Assembly: GCF_032190635.1 (NCBI RefSeq)
Contig: NZ_JAVLAS010000001.1
Location: forward strand, 744,001 to 808,000
Direction: 5' to 3'
From: Levilactobacillus zymae
GTDB lineage: Bacteria > Bacillota > Bacilli > Lactobacillales > Lactobacillaceae
Length of the DNA: 64,000 bases
Shown: piece after piece, positions 57,176-64,000 of the stretch
Numbering within the stretch: position 1 is the stretch's first letter
Layout of the letters: the number at the start of each line of letters is the position of its first letter
The notes under the pieces: generated by a model
Databases searched by the model: none
Seen by the model: only the letters and a program-made list of their open reading frames with translations
What the model was told of the DNA's origin: nothing
Position numbers and translations under genes: made by a program

Positions 57176-58510
57176 ATGCAGCAGTTCGATACGGTAATCC
57201 TCGGGGGTGGCCCCGGTGGCCTGGCAGCGGCTTATGGTCTGCACGCCCAAAAGCAGCGGGTAGCGGTCGTGGAAAAGGATCTCTGGGGTGGCACGTGCCC
57301 CAACCGCGGGTGTGATCCCAAGAAGATTCTGATGGCGGCGGTCGAGGCGCAGGCCCGCAGTGAGGCCTTACAGGAGCACGGGCTAAACGGCGTGCCGCAA
57401 ATTGATTGGACGGCGTTAATGGCCAAGAAGCGGGCCTATACCAGCATGATCCCGGGGGGCACCGAATCGGGGCTGGCAGCGGCCGGAATTGCCCACTTTC
57501 ACGGTGCGGCGCGCTTTAACGCCGACGGTACCGTGCAGGTTGGCGATACCCAATTAAACGCCACCAACGTCATCATTGCCACTGGTCAAACGCCACGATT
57601 ACCACGGATTGACGGTCAAGAATGGCTCCGCACCAGTACTGATTTCTTGGACCTGGACACCTTGCCGGAGGACGTGACCTTCATGGGTGCTGGGTACGTG
57701 GGTGTTGAACTGGCGACCATCGCCAATGCGGCCGGTCGGCGGGTACACTTGGTCCACCACAGTGATCGGCCGTTGCGGGCCTTTGATGCGGATTTGGTCC
57801 ATGATTTGTTGGACCGGCTGACCGCCGCCGGCATCGATGTGCGCTTGGATACCGATATCGTGAAAGTTGCGCCCGATGGTGACCAGTACCAGGTCACGAC
57901 CAAGTTAGGCGAGAGCTGGACCACGGGACTGGTCTTTGCCTCGGCCGGCCGGGTGCCGGTCGACCAAGAACTAGGCCTTGACCAGGTGGCCGTGGCCACC
58001 ACGGCGCACGGGATTACGGTCAACGGTCATTTGCAGACCAGTAATCCGCACATCTTCGCCATTGGTGATGTCGTGGATCGGCCACAACCCAAGTTGACGC
58101 CGGTGGCCAGTTACGAAGGGCGGTACCTGGTGACCGCGTTGACCAACCCGACGGCCGCACCAATTCGCTATCCCGTGATTCCGTCGGTGGTTTACGGGAA
58201 GAGTCAGTTGGCCCAATTGGGCGTGACGCCGAGCCAAGCCAAGCAAGATCCGGCCACCTACCGGGTTAATGATCTGGACCTTACCCATTGGTACAGTTAC
58301 CAACGGGTTGAGGATCCGCGGGCGCGAATTAAAGTTGTGATTGAACGGGCAAGTGGACGCATCGTGGGTGCGGCTGTGCTGAGCATGGAGGCGGAACAGG
58401 TGATTAATTACCTGGACTTCGTCATCCAGCAGAAGCTCGGCCCAGTGGCCATCAACCAGAGTATTCTGGCGTACCCAACGTTAGCGTCAGACTTGACCTA
58501 CTTCAACTGA
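57176..58510 (+). CDS. Flavin-dependent disulfide oxidoreductase (glutathione/dihydrolipoyl reductase family)
   Basis: The 444-residue product has an FAD site GGGPGGLAAAYG at the start, the redox disulfide CPNRGC (near 42-47), an NAD(P) site GAGYVGVELATIAN near 173 and the second FAD motif IFAIGDVVD near 288. The C-terminal dimer domain is present but the usual HPTxxE active-site end is replaced by AYPTLASD, so the His/Glu base is missing. The enzyme probably reduces a disulfide or other acceptor in the cytoplasm; substrate uncertain. GGATGATGGGG precedes the ATG. Confidence 0.85.
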   Translation: MQQFDTVILGGGPGGLAAAYGLHAQKQRVAVVEKDLWGGTCPNRGCDPKKILMAAVEAQARSEALQEHGLNGVPQIDWTALMAKKRAYTSMIPGGTESGLAAAGIAHFHGAARFNADGTVQVGDTQLNATNVIIATGQTPRLPRIDGQEWLRTSTDFLDLDTLPEDVTFMGAGYVGVELATIANAAGRRVHLVHHSDRPLRAFDADLVHDLLDRLTAAGIDVRLDTDIVKVAPDGDQYQVTTKLGESWTTGLVFASAGRVPVDQELGLDQVAVATTAHGITVNGHLQTSNPHIFAIGDVVDRPQPKLTPVASYEGRYLVTALTNPTAAPIRYPVIPSVVYGKSQLAQLGVTPSQAKQDPATYRVNDLDLTHWYSYQRVEDPRARIKVVIERASGRIVGAAVLSMEAEQVINYLDFVIQQKLGPVAINQSILAYPTLASDLTYFN

Positions 58511-58566
58511 CGAGGGTGCTTCGTTAAACCAACCAATTCGACCAGCACCCGTTAAACAGACCAATT

Positions 58567-58597
58567 AAGGGCGTGTCGCGGTGACGGCACGCCCTTT
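58567..58597 (+). terminator. Terminator of the disulfide reductase gene
   Basis: Stem AGGGCGTG / CACGCCCTT with a 10-nt loop followed by TTTT. Confidence 0.8.
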
Positions 58598-58657
58598 TGT
58601 GTGGCCGCAAAGTGGCGTATCATAAACACTAACTTAAAAAATGAGGAGGGGCTGCCC

Positions 58658-59830
58658 GTGGCCTTTTTGGGAACTCTGTGTTTGATTTTGGTGTTAACGA
58701 CCTTAGCCGGTAATTTTGCCAACCGACTGGGCGTCCCCGCGGTAATCGGGGAATTGTTGATTGGGATTGTGATTGGCCCGGCCATCCTAAACTGGGTCCA
58801 GTTGAATAGTCTGGTGTCGTTATTTTCCGACATTGGGGTCGTAATCTTGATGTTTTTAGGCGGCTTGGAGAGTGACCTGAAACTCTTAGTGAAGTACCTC
58901 AAGCCAGCCATTATCGTGGCGACCTCCGGCGTGATTTTTCCGGTGCTCATCATGGGGGCCGTCTCCTGGTGGTGGGGTTTTTCGGCCCTCGAAGCGTTGT
59001 TCATTGGGGTGATTTTCTCAGCGACCTCGGTGTCCATCTCCGTGGCCGTTTTAAAGGAGTACCACGCGCTGGGAACCCGTGAAGGGGCGACTATCCTAGG
59101 GGCGGCGGTGGCCGACGACATTATCGGGGTGATTCTGTTATCGTTGATGATTAGTCTCCTAGCCAGTCAGGGAATTCAAACGGCGGGCTCCCAACCGGCC
59201 TTGGGCTTAGTCCTGTTAGAGCAGGTGGCCTTTTTCGGGGGCACCTATCTGTTAGTTAAGTGGGTAGCGCCGTACCTGATGCATCTGAGTGAACGGTTGG
59301 TGATGGCTTCCAGCGTGACCATCATGTCGATGGTGATCTGCCTGGGGATGGCCTGGTTGGCCGATATTGTCGGGTTAAGCGGCGCCATTGGGGCGTTCTT
59401 TGCCGGTATTGCGGTGGCCAACACGCCGTACCGCCACACGTTAGCCGATCACGTGGAACCGCTGGGCAATGCCATCTTTATTCCGGTGTTCTTTGTCAGT
59501 GTAGGACTGAATATGACCTTGGCCCATTTGGGTGAAAATATGGGATTAATTGTCACCCTGACCATTCTGGCTTGCCTGACCAAGTTGATTGGCTGTGGGT
59601 TGGGTGCCCGATTGAGCCAATTCTCCTGGATGAGTAGTACCGTGATTGGCACGGGGATGATTGCCCGGGGCGAGATGGGCTTGATTACCGCCCAAATTGG
59701 CCATCAAGCGGGCTTGATGAGCAACACCAGTTATTCGGCCATGATTTTAGTAATTATTCTGGCAACCATTTTAGCACCGCTGTTCTTGAAGCCGGCCTTG
59801 AAGCACATGCCGGTAGCGCCGCAAGCTTAA
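58658..59830 (+). CDS. Na+/H+ antiporter, CPA2/NapA family
   Basis: The 390-residue product has twelve to thirteen membrane helices. GVPAVIGELLIGIVIGPAIL in helix 2 and the paired Asp ion site in AAVADDIIGVILL near residue 152 are the NapA/KefB hallmarks. It exchanges Na+ (or K+) for protons in the cytoplasmic membrane. The start is GTG at 58658, 7 nt after GAGGAGGGG. No KTN regulatory domain is attached. Confidence 0.9.
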   Translation: MAFLGTLCLILVLTTLAGNFANRLGVPAVIGELLIGIVIGPAILNWVQLNSLVSLFSDIGVVILMFLGGLESDLKLLVKYLKPAIIVATSGVIFPVLIMGAVSWWWGFSALEALFIGVIFSATSVSISVAVLKEYHALGTREGATILGAAVADDIIGVILLSLMISLLASQGIQTAGSQPALGLVLLEQVAFFGGTYLLVKWVAPYLMHLSERLVMASSVTIMSMVICLGMAWLADIVGLSGAIGAFFAGIAVANTPYRHTLADHVEPLGNAIFIPVFFVSVGLNMTLAHLGENMGLIVTLTILACLTKLIGCGLGARLSQFSWMSSTVIGTGMIARGEMGLITAQIGHQAGLMSNTSYSAMILVIILATILAPLFLKPALKHMPVAPQA

Positions 59831-59879
59831 ACGACCTAAACCAACCGTGGGGCTGACCTCGCACGGTTTTAAAGTAAAA

Positions 59880-59916
59880 AATAGCGTTTCTCCGGTTACA
59901 AGGGAGAAACGCTATT
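59880..59916. terminator. Terminator between convergent antiporter and phosphatase genes
   Basis: Stem AATAGCGTTTCTCC / GGGAGAAACGCTATT; usable in both directions. Confidence 0.75.
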
Positions 59917-59926
59917 AGTCGTTAGC

Positions 59927-60883
59927 TTATTTTTTAGCGGCAGTTAAGTAGTTGGCTTGGAGTTGCTTGAGTTGAGCGTTGGATAAGCCTAGGCCCTTGT
60001 GCAGGAAGTTTTGCATGTTGCCATACTTAGCATCGATGGCCTTGTACATGGTGTTTAGGTAGGCCATTTGGACCCCGTTCATGGCTTTAAAGTTCCCTTT
60101 AACGGTTGCGGTAACGGGTTTGCCGCTAGCCTTCCAGCCGGCTAATTGCTTGGCCAGACTAGCTTGGTTGTCTTTAGCTAAGTAGGTGTTGGACTTCAGG
60201 TAATCCTTGGCAATGGCCTTCTTGTCGAAGTTCAGTGCGGAGAGGATGAAGACCGTCCCCATCCCGGCGCGGTCTTTCCCCGCGGAACAGTGCCACAGAA
60301 CGGCCTTGTTCTTCGGGTTGGTCAGAAGTTGATGGAATAAGCTCTTGTAGGCCTTACGTCCTTGAGCCGTGGTGATGGCGTCGTGGTAGGATTTTTCCAT
60401 CATTTTGACGCCGGCGTTCTTCTTAGAGAAATCAGGGAAGGCGGCGAAGTTCTTGAAGACGTTGGCTTTGACCAACTTGACGCCCTTCATGGCCACGTCC
60501 GGACTATTCTTTTGTTCGGTGAGGGTTCGCAAGTCGACATCAGTGGCGACGTGGTAGGTCTTGGTCAACTTTTGTTGATCGGATTTAGTTAATTTAGATA
60601 AACTGTTGGAGCGAATTAAACGGTGCGCCTTAATCTTTTGACCCTTTTGGTTAACGTAACCGCCAAGATCCCGGGCATTAGATGCCCCTTGTAACTTGAT
60701 ATGCTTGGATGTGGATGAGGTCTTCTTAGCTTTGGCCTTGGCGTGCTTTCCAGTCTTGGCCTTAGTGGTTTTAGTGGTGGTCGTGTGGTGCGTGGCGGCT
60801 TCCACGTTCATTAAAGGTTGTTGCCAACCCAAGGCAGTAGTGACCAACAGGGCGGATAATAAGGTACTGACACGTTTATTCAT
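59927..60883 (-). CDS. Secreted tyrosine-protein phosphatase (first of pair)
   Basis: The 318-residue product (start 60883 after GAGGAGG) has a signal peptide cut near VEAATHH, then a low-complexity His/Thr/Lys region (about 30-55) and a Y_phosphatase3-type domain: GASNARDLGGYVNQKG, DVDLRTLTEQ and the P-loop HCSAGKDRAG (HCx5R). It removes phosphate from tyrosine or from phosphorylated carbohydrates or nucleotides; extracellular location is inferred from the signal. A paralog follows upstream on the same strand (about 160 bp apart). Confidence 0.88.
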   Translation of the reverse strand: MNKRVSTLLSALLVTTALGWQQPLMNVEAATHHTTTTKTTKAKTGKHAKAKAKKTSSTSKHIKLQGASNARDLGGYVNQKGQKIKAHRLIRSNSLSKLTKSDQQKLTKTYHVATDVDLRTLTEQKNSPDVAMKGVKLVKANVFKNFAAFPDFSKKNAGVKMMEKSYHDAITTAQGRKAYKSLFHQLLTNPKNKAVLWHCSAGKDRAGMGTVFILSALNFDKKAIAKDYLKSNTYLAKDNQASLAKQLAGWKASGKPVTATVKGNFKAMNGVQMAYLNTMYKAIDAKYGNMQNFLHKGLGLSNAQLKQLQANYLTAAKK

Positions 60884-61042
60884 AGACTTGACTCCTCCTC
60901 TTATTTGGATACATTGCAAGGATAGCAAGTTTATGTAATAGGATGATGTTGAACGTGTAAAGATAAGGGGCAACGCGGTCAATTTGCTAAAAATCCGTTA
61001 ATAAAAGGGGCGCGAACGGAAGAGTTCGCGCCCCTTAAAGGA

Positions 61043-61921
61043 TTAACGGAATTGGGCTTTAGGCGTTGCTAGGTAAGTTTTTTGTAAGTGAGTCAGCTCA
61101 TGCGTGGTTAACCCGAGACCCTTGTGCAAGTAGTTGGTGACGTTGCCGTATTTAGCATTGATGGCTTTGAAACTGGTATTCAGGTAAGAGGATTGAACCC
61201 CTAAAACGGCCGTGAGGGACGCCAGCGTTTCCGCGTGGGCCCCAGAAGCGGTGGCTTGCGCTAGAATCTGTTGGTTACTTTGAGCCAAGTAGCGGTTTGA
61301 GAGCAGGTAATCATTCATGATGGTCGCTCGGTCGACCTTCAGCGCGGAGAGAATCAGCGCCGTGGCGACCCCGGTCCGATCCTTTCCCGCAGAGCAGTGG
61401 TAGAGGACGGCTTGGTTCTTTGGCGTTTTCAGCAAGGTCTTAAAGAGTTGACGGTAAGCCTTCTTTCCGTCTGGGCTTAACACGAAGCTGCGATAAGCCG
61501 TTTCCATGTTTTTAACGCCGTCTCCCTGCATGAAGGCGGTGGTGTTCATGTGGGGAACCACCGGATTGAACTGATAGGTCACGCCCTTGATCTTGGCATC
61601 GGGTTGCTGCGCCACTTCCTCGGCCGATCGCAGATCCACGTCCTTCTTCACGTGGTAAGTCTTGGTCAACTTGCGGCCGTCTGCCGCCGTAAGCTTGGTC
61701 AAAGAAGCCGACCGCAAAAGCTTGTGAGCACGCACGTGTTTCCCATCACGGTTGACATACCCCCCTAGGTCTCGCACGTTTGTGGCGCCGGCTAATTTGA
61801 TTTGTCGGCCGGTCGTGGCGGGTTGAACGACCGCAGCGTGAGCGGTGGCCAGTGGCTGAGCCAAGCCCAGACTGGTCGTCGCTAGGACTAAGGTCAGCAG
61901 TGAACGAATCGGTGTTTTCAT
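61043..61921 (-). CDS. Secreted tyrosine-protein phosphatase (second of pair)
   Basis: The 292-residue product has a signal peptide (to about TAHAAVV), NVRDLGGYVNRDGKHVRAHKLLRSASL in parts matching the first copy, DVDLRSAEEV and the P-loop HCSAGKDRTG. It aligns with the neighbouring phosphatase over nearly its entire length except the Lys/Thr-rich linker. Both catalytic loops are intact. Tandem duplication is the likely origin. Confidence 0.88.
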   Translation of the reverse strand: MKTPIRSLLTLVLATTSLGLAQPLATAHAAVVQPATTGRQIKLAGATNVRDLGGYVNRDGKHVRAHKLLRSASLTKLTAADGRKLTKTYHVKKDVDLRSAEEVAQQPDAKIKGVTYQFNPVVPHMNTTAFMQGDGVKNMETAYRSFVLSPDGKKAYRQLFKTLLKTPKNQAVLYHCSAGKDRTGVATALILSALKVDRATIMNDYLLSNRYLAQSNQQILAQATASGAHAETLASLTAVLGVQSSYLNTSFKAINAKYGNVTNYLHKGLGLTTHELTHLQKTYLATPKAQFR

Positions 61922-62228
61922 GAAAATTCCCCCTCATAGGTTGTGAGTATTGATTGAGCATAGCAACCCAATGTAAAGGAATGATGTTGATTTTGTAAAA
62001 GATGCCGGTCGGGAGGGCTGAAGGCAATTTTGACGACTTAACCATCGAAAGTTGCGTGGCCAGTCGGCGGTTCTGTATGGGAGCGGAAAGGGACCGTTAA
62101 CCTGTCACGGAGGTTGCTTAAGTCTCCACGCAACCCTAGAAAAGGGAATGGTTTTAGCTTACACGGCCAGAAAAAAGCGCTATCATGAAGGCAGTTAATT
62201 GGAGATTTAGCTAAAGGAGTGACGATTG

Positions 62229-63188
62229 ATGGCCAGTGTTTTGATAACCGCACAGCTGCTCCAAACGGCCCTGATGATTTTAAAATCGGCGGGGCTAACC
62301 ACGGAGGTTTACGAAGGTTCGGGATTGATCACCAAAGCTGAGTTGTTGGACCGGATTAAGGGCAAGGATTATTTGGTAACCCCCCTGTCGACTCAGGTAG
62401 ACCGGGATGTCATTGATGCCGATCCACAGTTGAAGTTAATTGCAAATTACGGGGCCGGTTTTAATAATATCGATACGGCATACGCGCGTACGAAGGGAAT
62501 TCCGGTTACCAATACGCCGGGGGTATCGACCACCTCGACGGCCGAGGTCACGACCGGACTGATCATCACGTTAGCGCATCGGATGGTTGAGGGCGATCGA
62601 CTGATGCATACGACCGGGTTTGCCGGATGGGCGCCGTTGTTCTTCTTAGGCCACGAACTGGCGGGGAAGACGCTGGGAATCGTGGGCATGGGAAGCATTG
62701 GTCAGGCCGTAGCCCAACGGATGCACGCATTTGATATGCAGATTATCTATAGCCAGCGGCACCAACTCGATGCCGCGGTTGAGCAACGCTTAGGTGCCCG
62801 CTTTGTCCCGCTAGCCGATTTATTGGCGCAAAGTGACGTCGTGACCCTACATTGCCCGCTAACTCCGGCAACACACCATCTCTTAGGTGCCGAGCAGTTT
62901 CAACAAATGAAATCGGCGGCCTACCTCATTAATGCTGCCCGCGGACCAGTTATTGACGAGAAGGCCTTGTTGGCGGCGTTACGGCAGCACCAATTGGCGG
63001 GCGCGGCACTAGATGTCTATGAGGCCGAGCCACACGTGGATGATGGGTTTAAACAACTCGATAACGTAATTTTGACCCCCCACGTGGGGAATGCGACCGT
63101 GGAAGCACGGGATGCCATGGCAACTATCGTGGCGAAAAATGTCGTCCGGGTCGATCAGCATCAAGCTCCGAAATTCATCATTAATTGA
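62229..63188 (+). CDS. D-2-hydroxyacid dehydrogenase (NAD-dependent)
   Basis: The 319-residue product has a split substrate domain (residues 1-95 and 285-319) and a central NAD domain: GIVGMGSIGQAVAQRM near 145, catalytic Arg in INAARGPVID near 235, Glu in YEAEPH near 262 and His in TPHVGNAT near 283. It reduces 2-keto acids such as glyoxylate or hydroxypyruvate, or acts like phosphoglycerate dehydrogenase. The ATG at 62229 follows AAAGGAG. It ends with a terminator shared with the convergent helicase. Confidence 0.92.
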   Translation: MASVLITAQLLQTALMILKSAGLTTEVYEGSGLITKAELLDRIKGKDYLVTPLSTQVDRDVIDADPQLKLIANYGAGFNNIDTAYARTKGIPVTNTPGVSTTSTAEVTTGLIITLAHRMVEGDRLMHTTGFAGWAPLFFLGHELAGKTLGIVGMGSIGQAVAQRMHAFDMQIIYSQRHQLDAAVEQRLGARFVPLADLLAQSDVVTLHCPLTPATHHLLGAEQFQQMKSAAYLINAARGPVIDEKALLAALRQHQLAGAALDVYEAEPHVDDGFKQLDNVILTPHVGNATVEARDAMATIVAKNVVRVDQHQAPKFIIN

Positions 63189-63193
63189 GATAC

Positions 63194-63239
63194 GAAAAAC
63201 GCCCATCAGTAGTGAAAAGCTTCTGATGGACGTTTTTAT
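63194..63239. terminator. Terminator between dehydrogenase and helicase genes
   Basis: Stem AAAACGCCCATCAG / CTGATGGACGTTTT, bidirectional. Confidence 0.85.
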
Positions 63240-64000
63240 TTAATTCAACAATTCATGTTCAATTTGCAAGTCGCTTTGCGGAATATTCTTCGATGCCACG
63301 AGGGGTGACACCGGTCCGATGCTTAACAGGGTCAGGTGATGCATGGCCCGGGAGGCAATCGTGTACAGGGTGCCGGTGAATTGCTGGTCGGGGTAATTTT
63401 GCGCCGAAACGTTATAGGCGATCACGCTGTCAAACTCCAGTCCCTTGGCCAGATAGATGGGTAAGACCACCACGCCCTTAGGCAATGAGCGGTCGGTATC
63501 GGTCAACCGGGTCAGGTCGATGGTGGTGTGGAGTTCCTGGTACACGTATTTAGCCTCGGCGGTGTTCTTGGTTAGAATCGCCACGGTGCCGCTGGTGGCC
63601 AGCTCCGTTTGCACCTCGTGGGCTAGGGCCCTAAACGCCGCGGCAGCGTCGTAGCGAATCACGACCTTGGGCAGGTCGCCCGGGCGGTTGAAGGCTTCAA
63701 TCTGGTCGCCGTCGGGCAGTAGCGCCTTGGCAAAGGTGGTGATGGGTAACGTCGAACGGTACGAGCGGCGGAGGGTGATCAACCGCGCATGCTTAGCGTG
63801 TAAGGCCGTCCCCAACTTCTTTAAAATGGATTCGGGGGATTCCACGGCCTTGAACAGGGCCTGTTCACTATCGCCCAAGAGCGTGAGTTTGGCGCGCGGG
63901 AAGGCGTGTTGCAGGTAAATTAACTGAGCAATCGAATAATCCTGCATTTCGTCGACGAACAGGTGCTGCATCTGGTGATTCATCCCGCCACCGATCAACA
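63240..64000 (-). CDS. HelD-like superfamily 1 helicase (C-terminal part, cut by window edge)
   Basis: The 253 residues visible hold the second RecA-like half of a UvrD/HelD helicase: Walker B HLFVDEMQDYS, motif III TLLGDSEQALF, motif IV LRRSYRSTLP, motif V YLAKGLEFDSVIAYN and motif VI YTIASRAMHHLT. HelD proteins release stalled RNA polymerase; a plain UvrD-like helicase is the alternative. The N-terminus lies beyond position 64000. Confidence 0.85.
   Translation of the reverse strand, partial: LIGGGMNHQMQHLFVDEMQDYSIAQLIYLQHAFPRAKLTLLGDSEQALFKAVESPESILKKLGTALHAKHARLITLRRSYRSTLPITTFAKALLPDGDQIEAFNRPGDLPKVVIRYDAAAAFRALAHEVQTELATSGTVAILTKNTAEAKYVYQELHTTIDLTRLTDTDRSLPKGVVVLPIYLAKGLEFDSVIAYNVSAQNYPDQQFTGTLYTIASRAMHHLTLLSIGPVSPLVASKNIPQSDLQIEHELLN

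Overview
The window looks like chromosomal DNA of a Gram-positive lactic acid bacterium, most probably Levilactobacillus (brevis group). I base this on the 16S rRNA text, AGGAGG-type ribosome binding sites, 17-bp-spaced sigma-A promoters, T-box and PyrR leaders, an LPQTN-type wall anchor and the gene repertoire. I recognised these by eye; no database search was run. The DNA is GC-balanced to moderately GC-rich, and gene remnants and insertion sequences mark it as an actively rearranging chromosome.

Layout. 1-6.7 kb: nucleoside hydrolase edge, small membrane protein, aryl-sulfate sulfotransferase, DUF975 membrane protein, EamA exporter, and a YtrA-type regulator/ABC operon behind its palindromic operator. 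6.9-10.7 kb: a bacterial-PH-domain pair (ydbS/ydbT, the latter frameshifted) next to an IS607-type element with an intact TnpB and a wrecked serine recombinase. 10.8-15 kb: M20 peptidase, small membrane protein, PyrR-attenuated nucleoside deoxyribosyltransferase, NCS1 nucleobase permease. 15.1-17.6 kb: a compact poly-N-acetylglucosamine (Pga/Ica-like) exopolysaccharide operon. 18-24 kb: small hypothetical, Mga-like regulator, IS30 copy, MntH, and TyrS behind a T-box. 24.1-29.5 kb: a complete rrn operon with three promoters and no tRNA genes. 29.5-34.9 kb: EamA exporter, GH36 alpha-galactosidase with a cre-like site, TIM-barrel plus DsrE-like pair, CrcB fluoride channel pair. 35-40 kb: proline iminopeptidase and OppA under a second T-box, DUF4867, sugar acetyltransferase, deformylase-like protein. 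40.2-43.8 kb: a LysR regulator divergent from UbiD/UbiX/LpdD-like gallate decarboxylase genes. 44-48.4 kb: two paralogous MFS exporters, aldo/keto reductase, class-A beta-lactamase-like serine hydrolase. 48.8-51.1 kb: a frameshifted BspA/MucBP adhesin. 51.2-57.2 kb: second aldo/keto reductase, DHA2 drug exporter with PadR regulator, NUDIX gene with an internal stop, DUF421/DUF3290 pair, IS5-type element. 57.2-64 kb: flavin disulfide reductase, Na+/H+ antiporter, two secreted tyrosine phosphatases, D-2-hydroxyacid dehydrogenase, and the C-terminal part of a HelD-like helicase.

How parts work together. Several units are self-contained regulatory circuits readable from sequence: YtrA operator with ABC transporter; PyrR leader with pyrimidine salvage enzyme and a nearby nucleobase permease; two T-boxes (tRNA-Tyr, and probably tRNA-Ile or -Pro) controlling charging and peptide-derived amino-acid supply; LysR with phenolic-acid decarboxylation; PadR with multidrug export. 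Surface biology (PNAG, MucBP adhesin, membrane-anchored sulfotransferase, secreted phosphatases) is prominent.

The least expected items are a ~150-bp structured repeat present twice in opposite orientation (about 13.32-13.47 and 40.02-40.18 kb), the T-box in front of pip-oppA, the orphaned TnpB with its relic recombinase, and four genes broken by point-scale lesions. I did not find a wholly new multi-gene defence or biosynthetic system.
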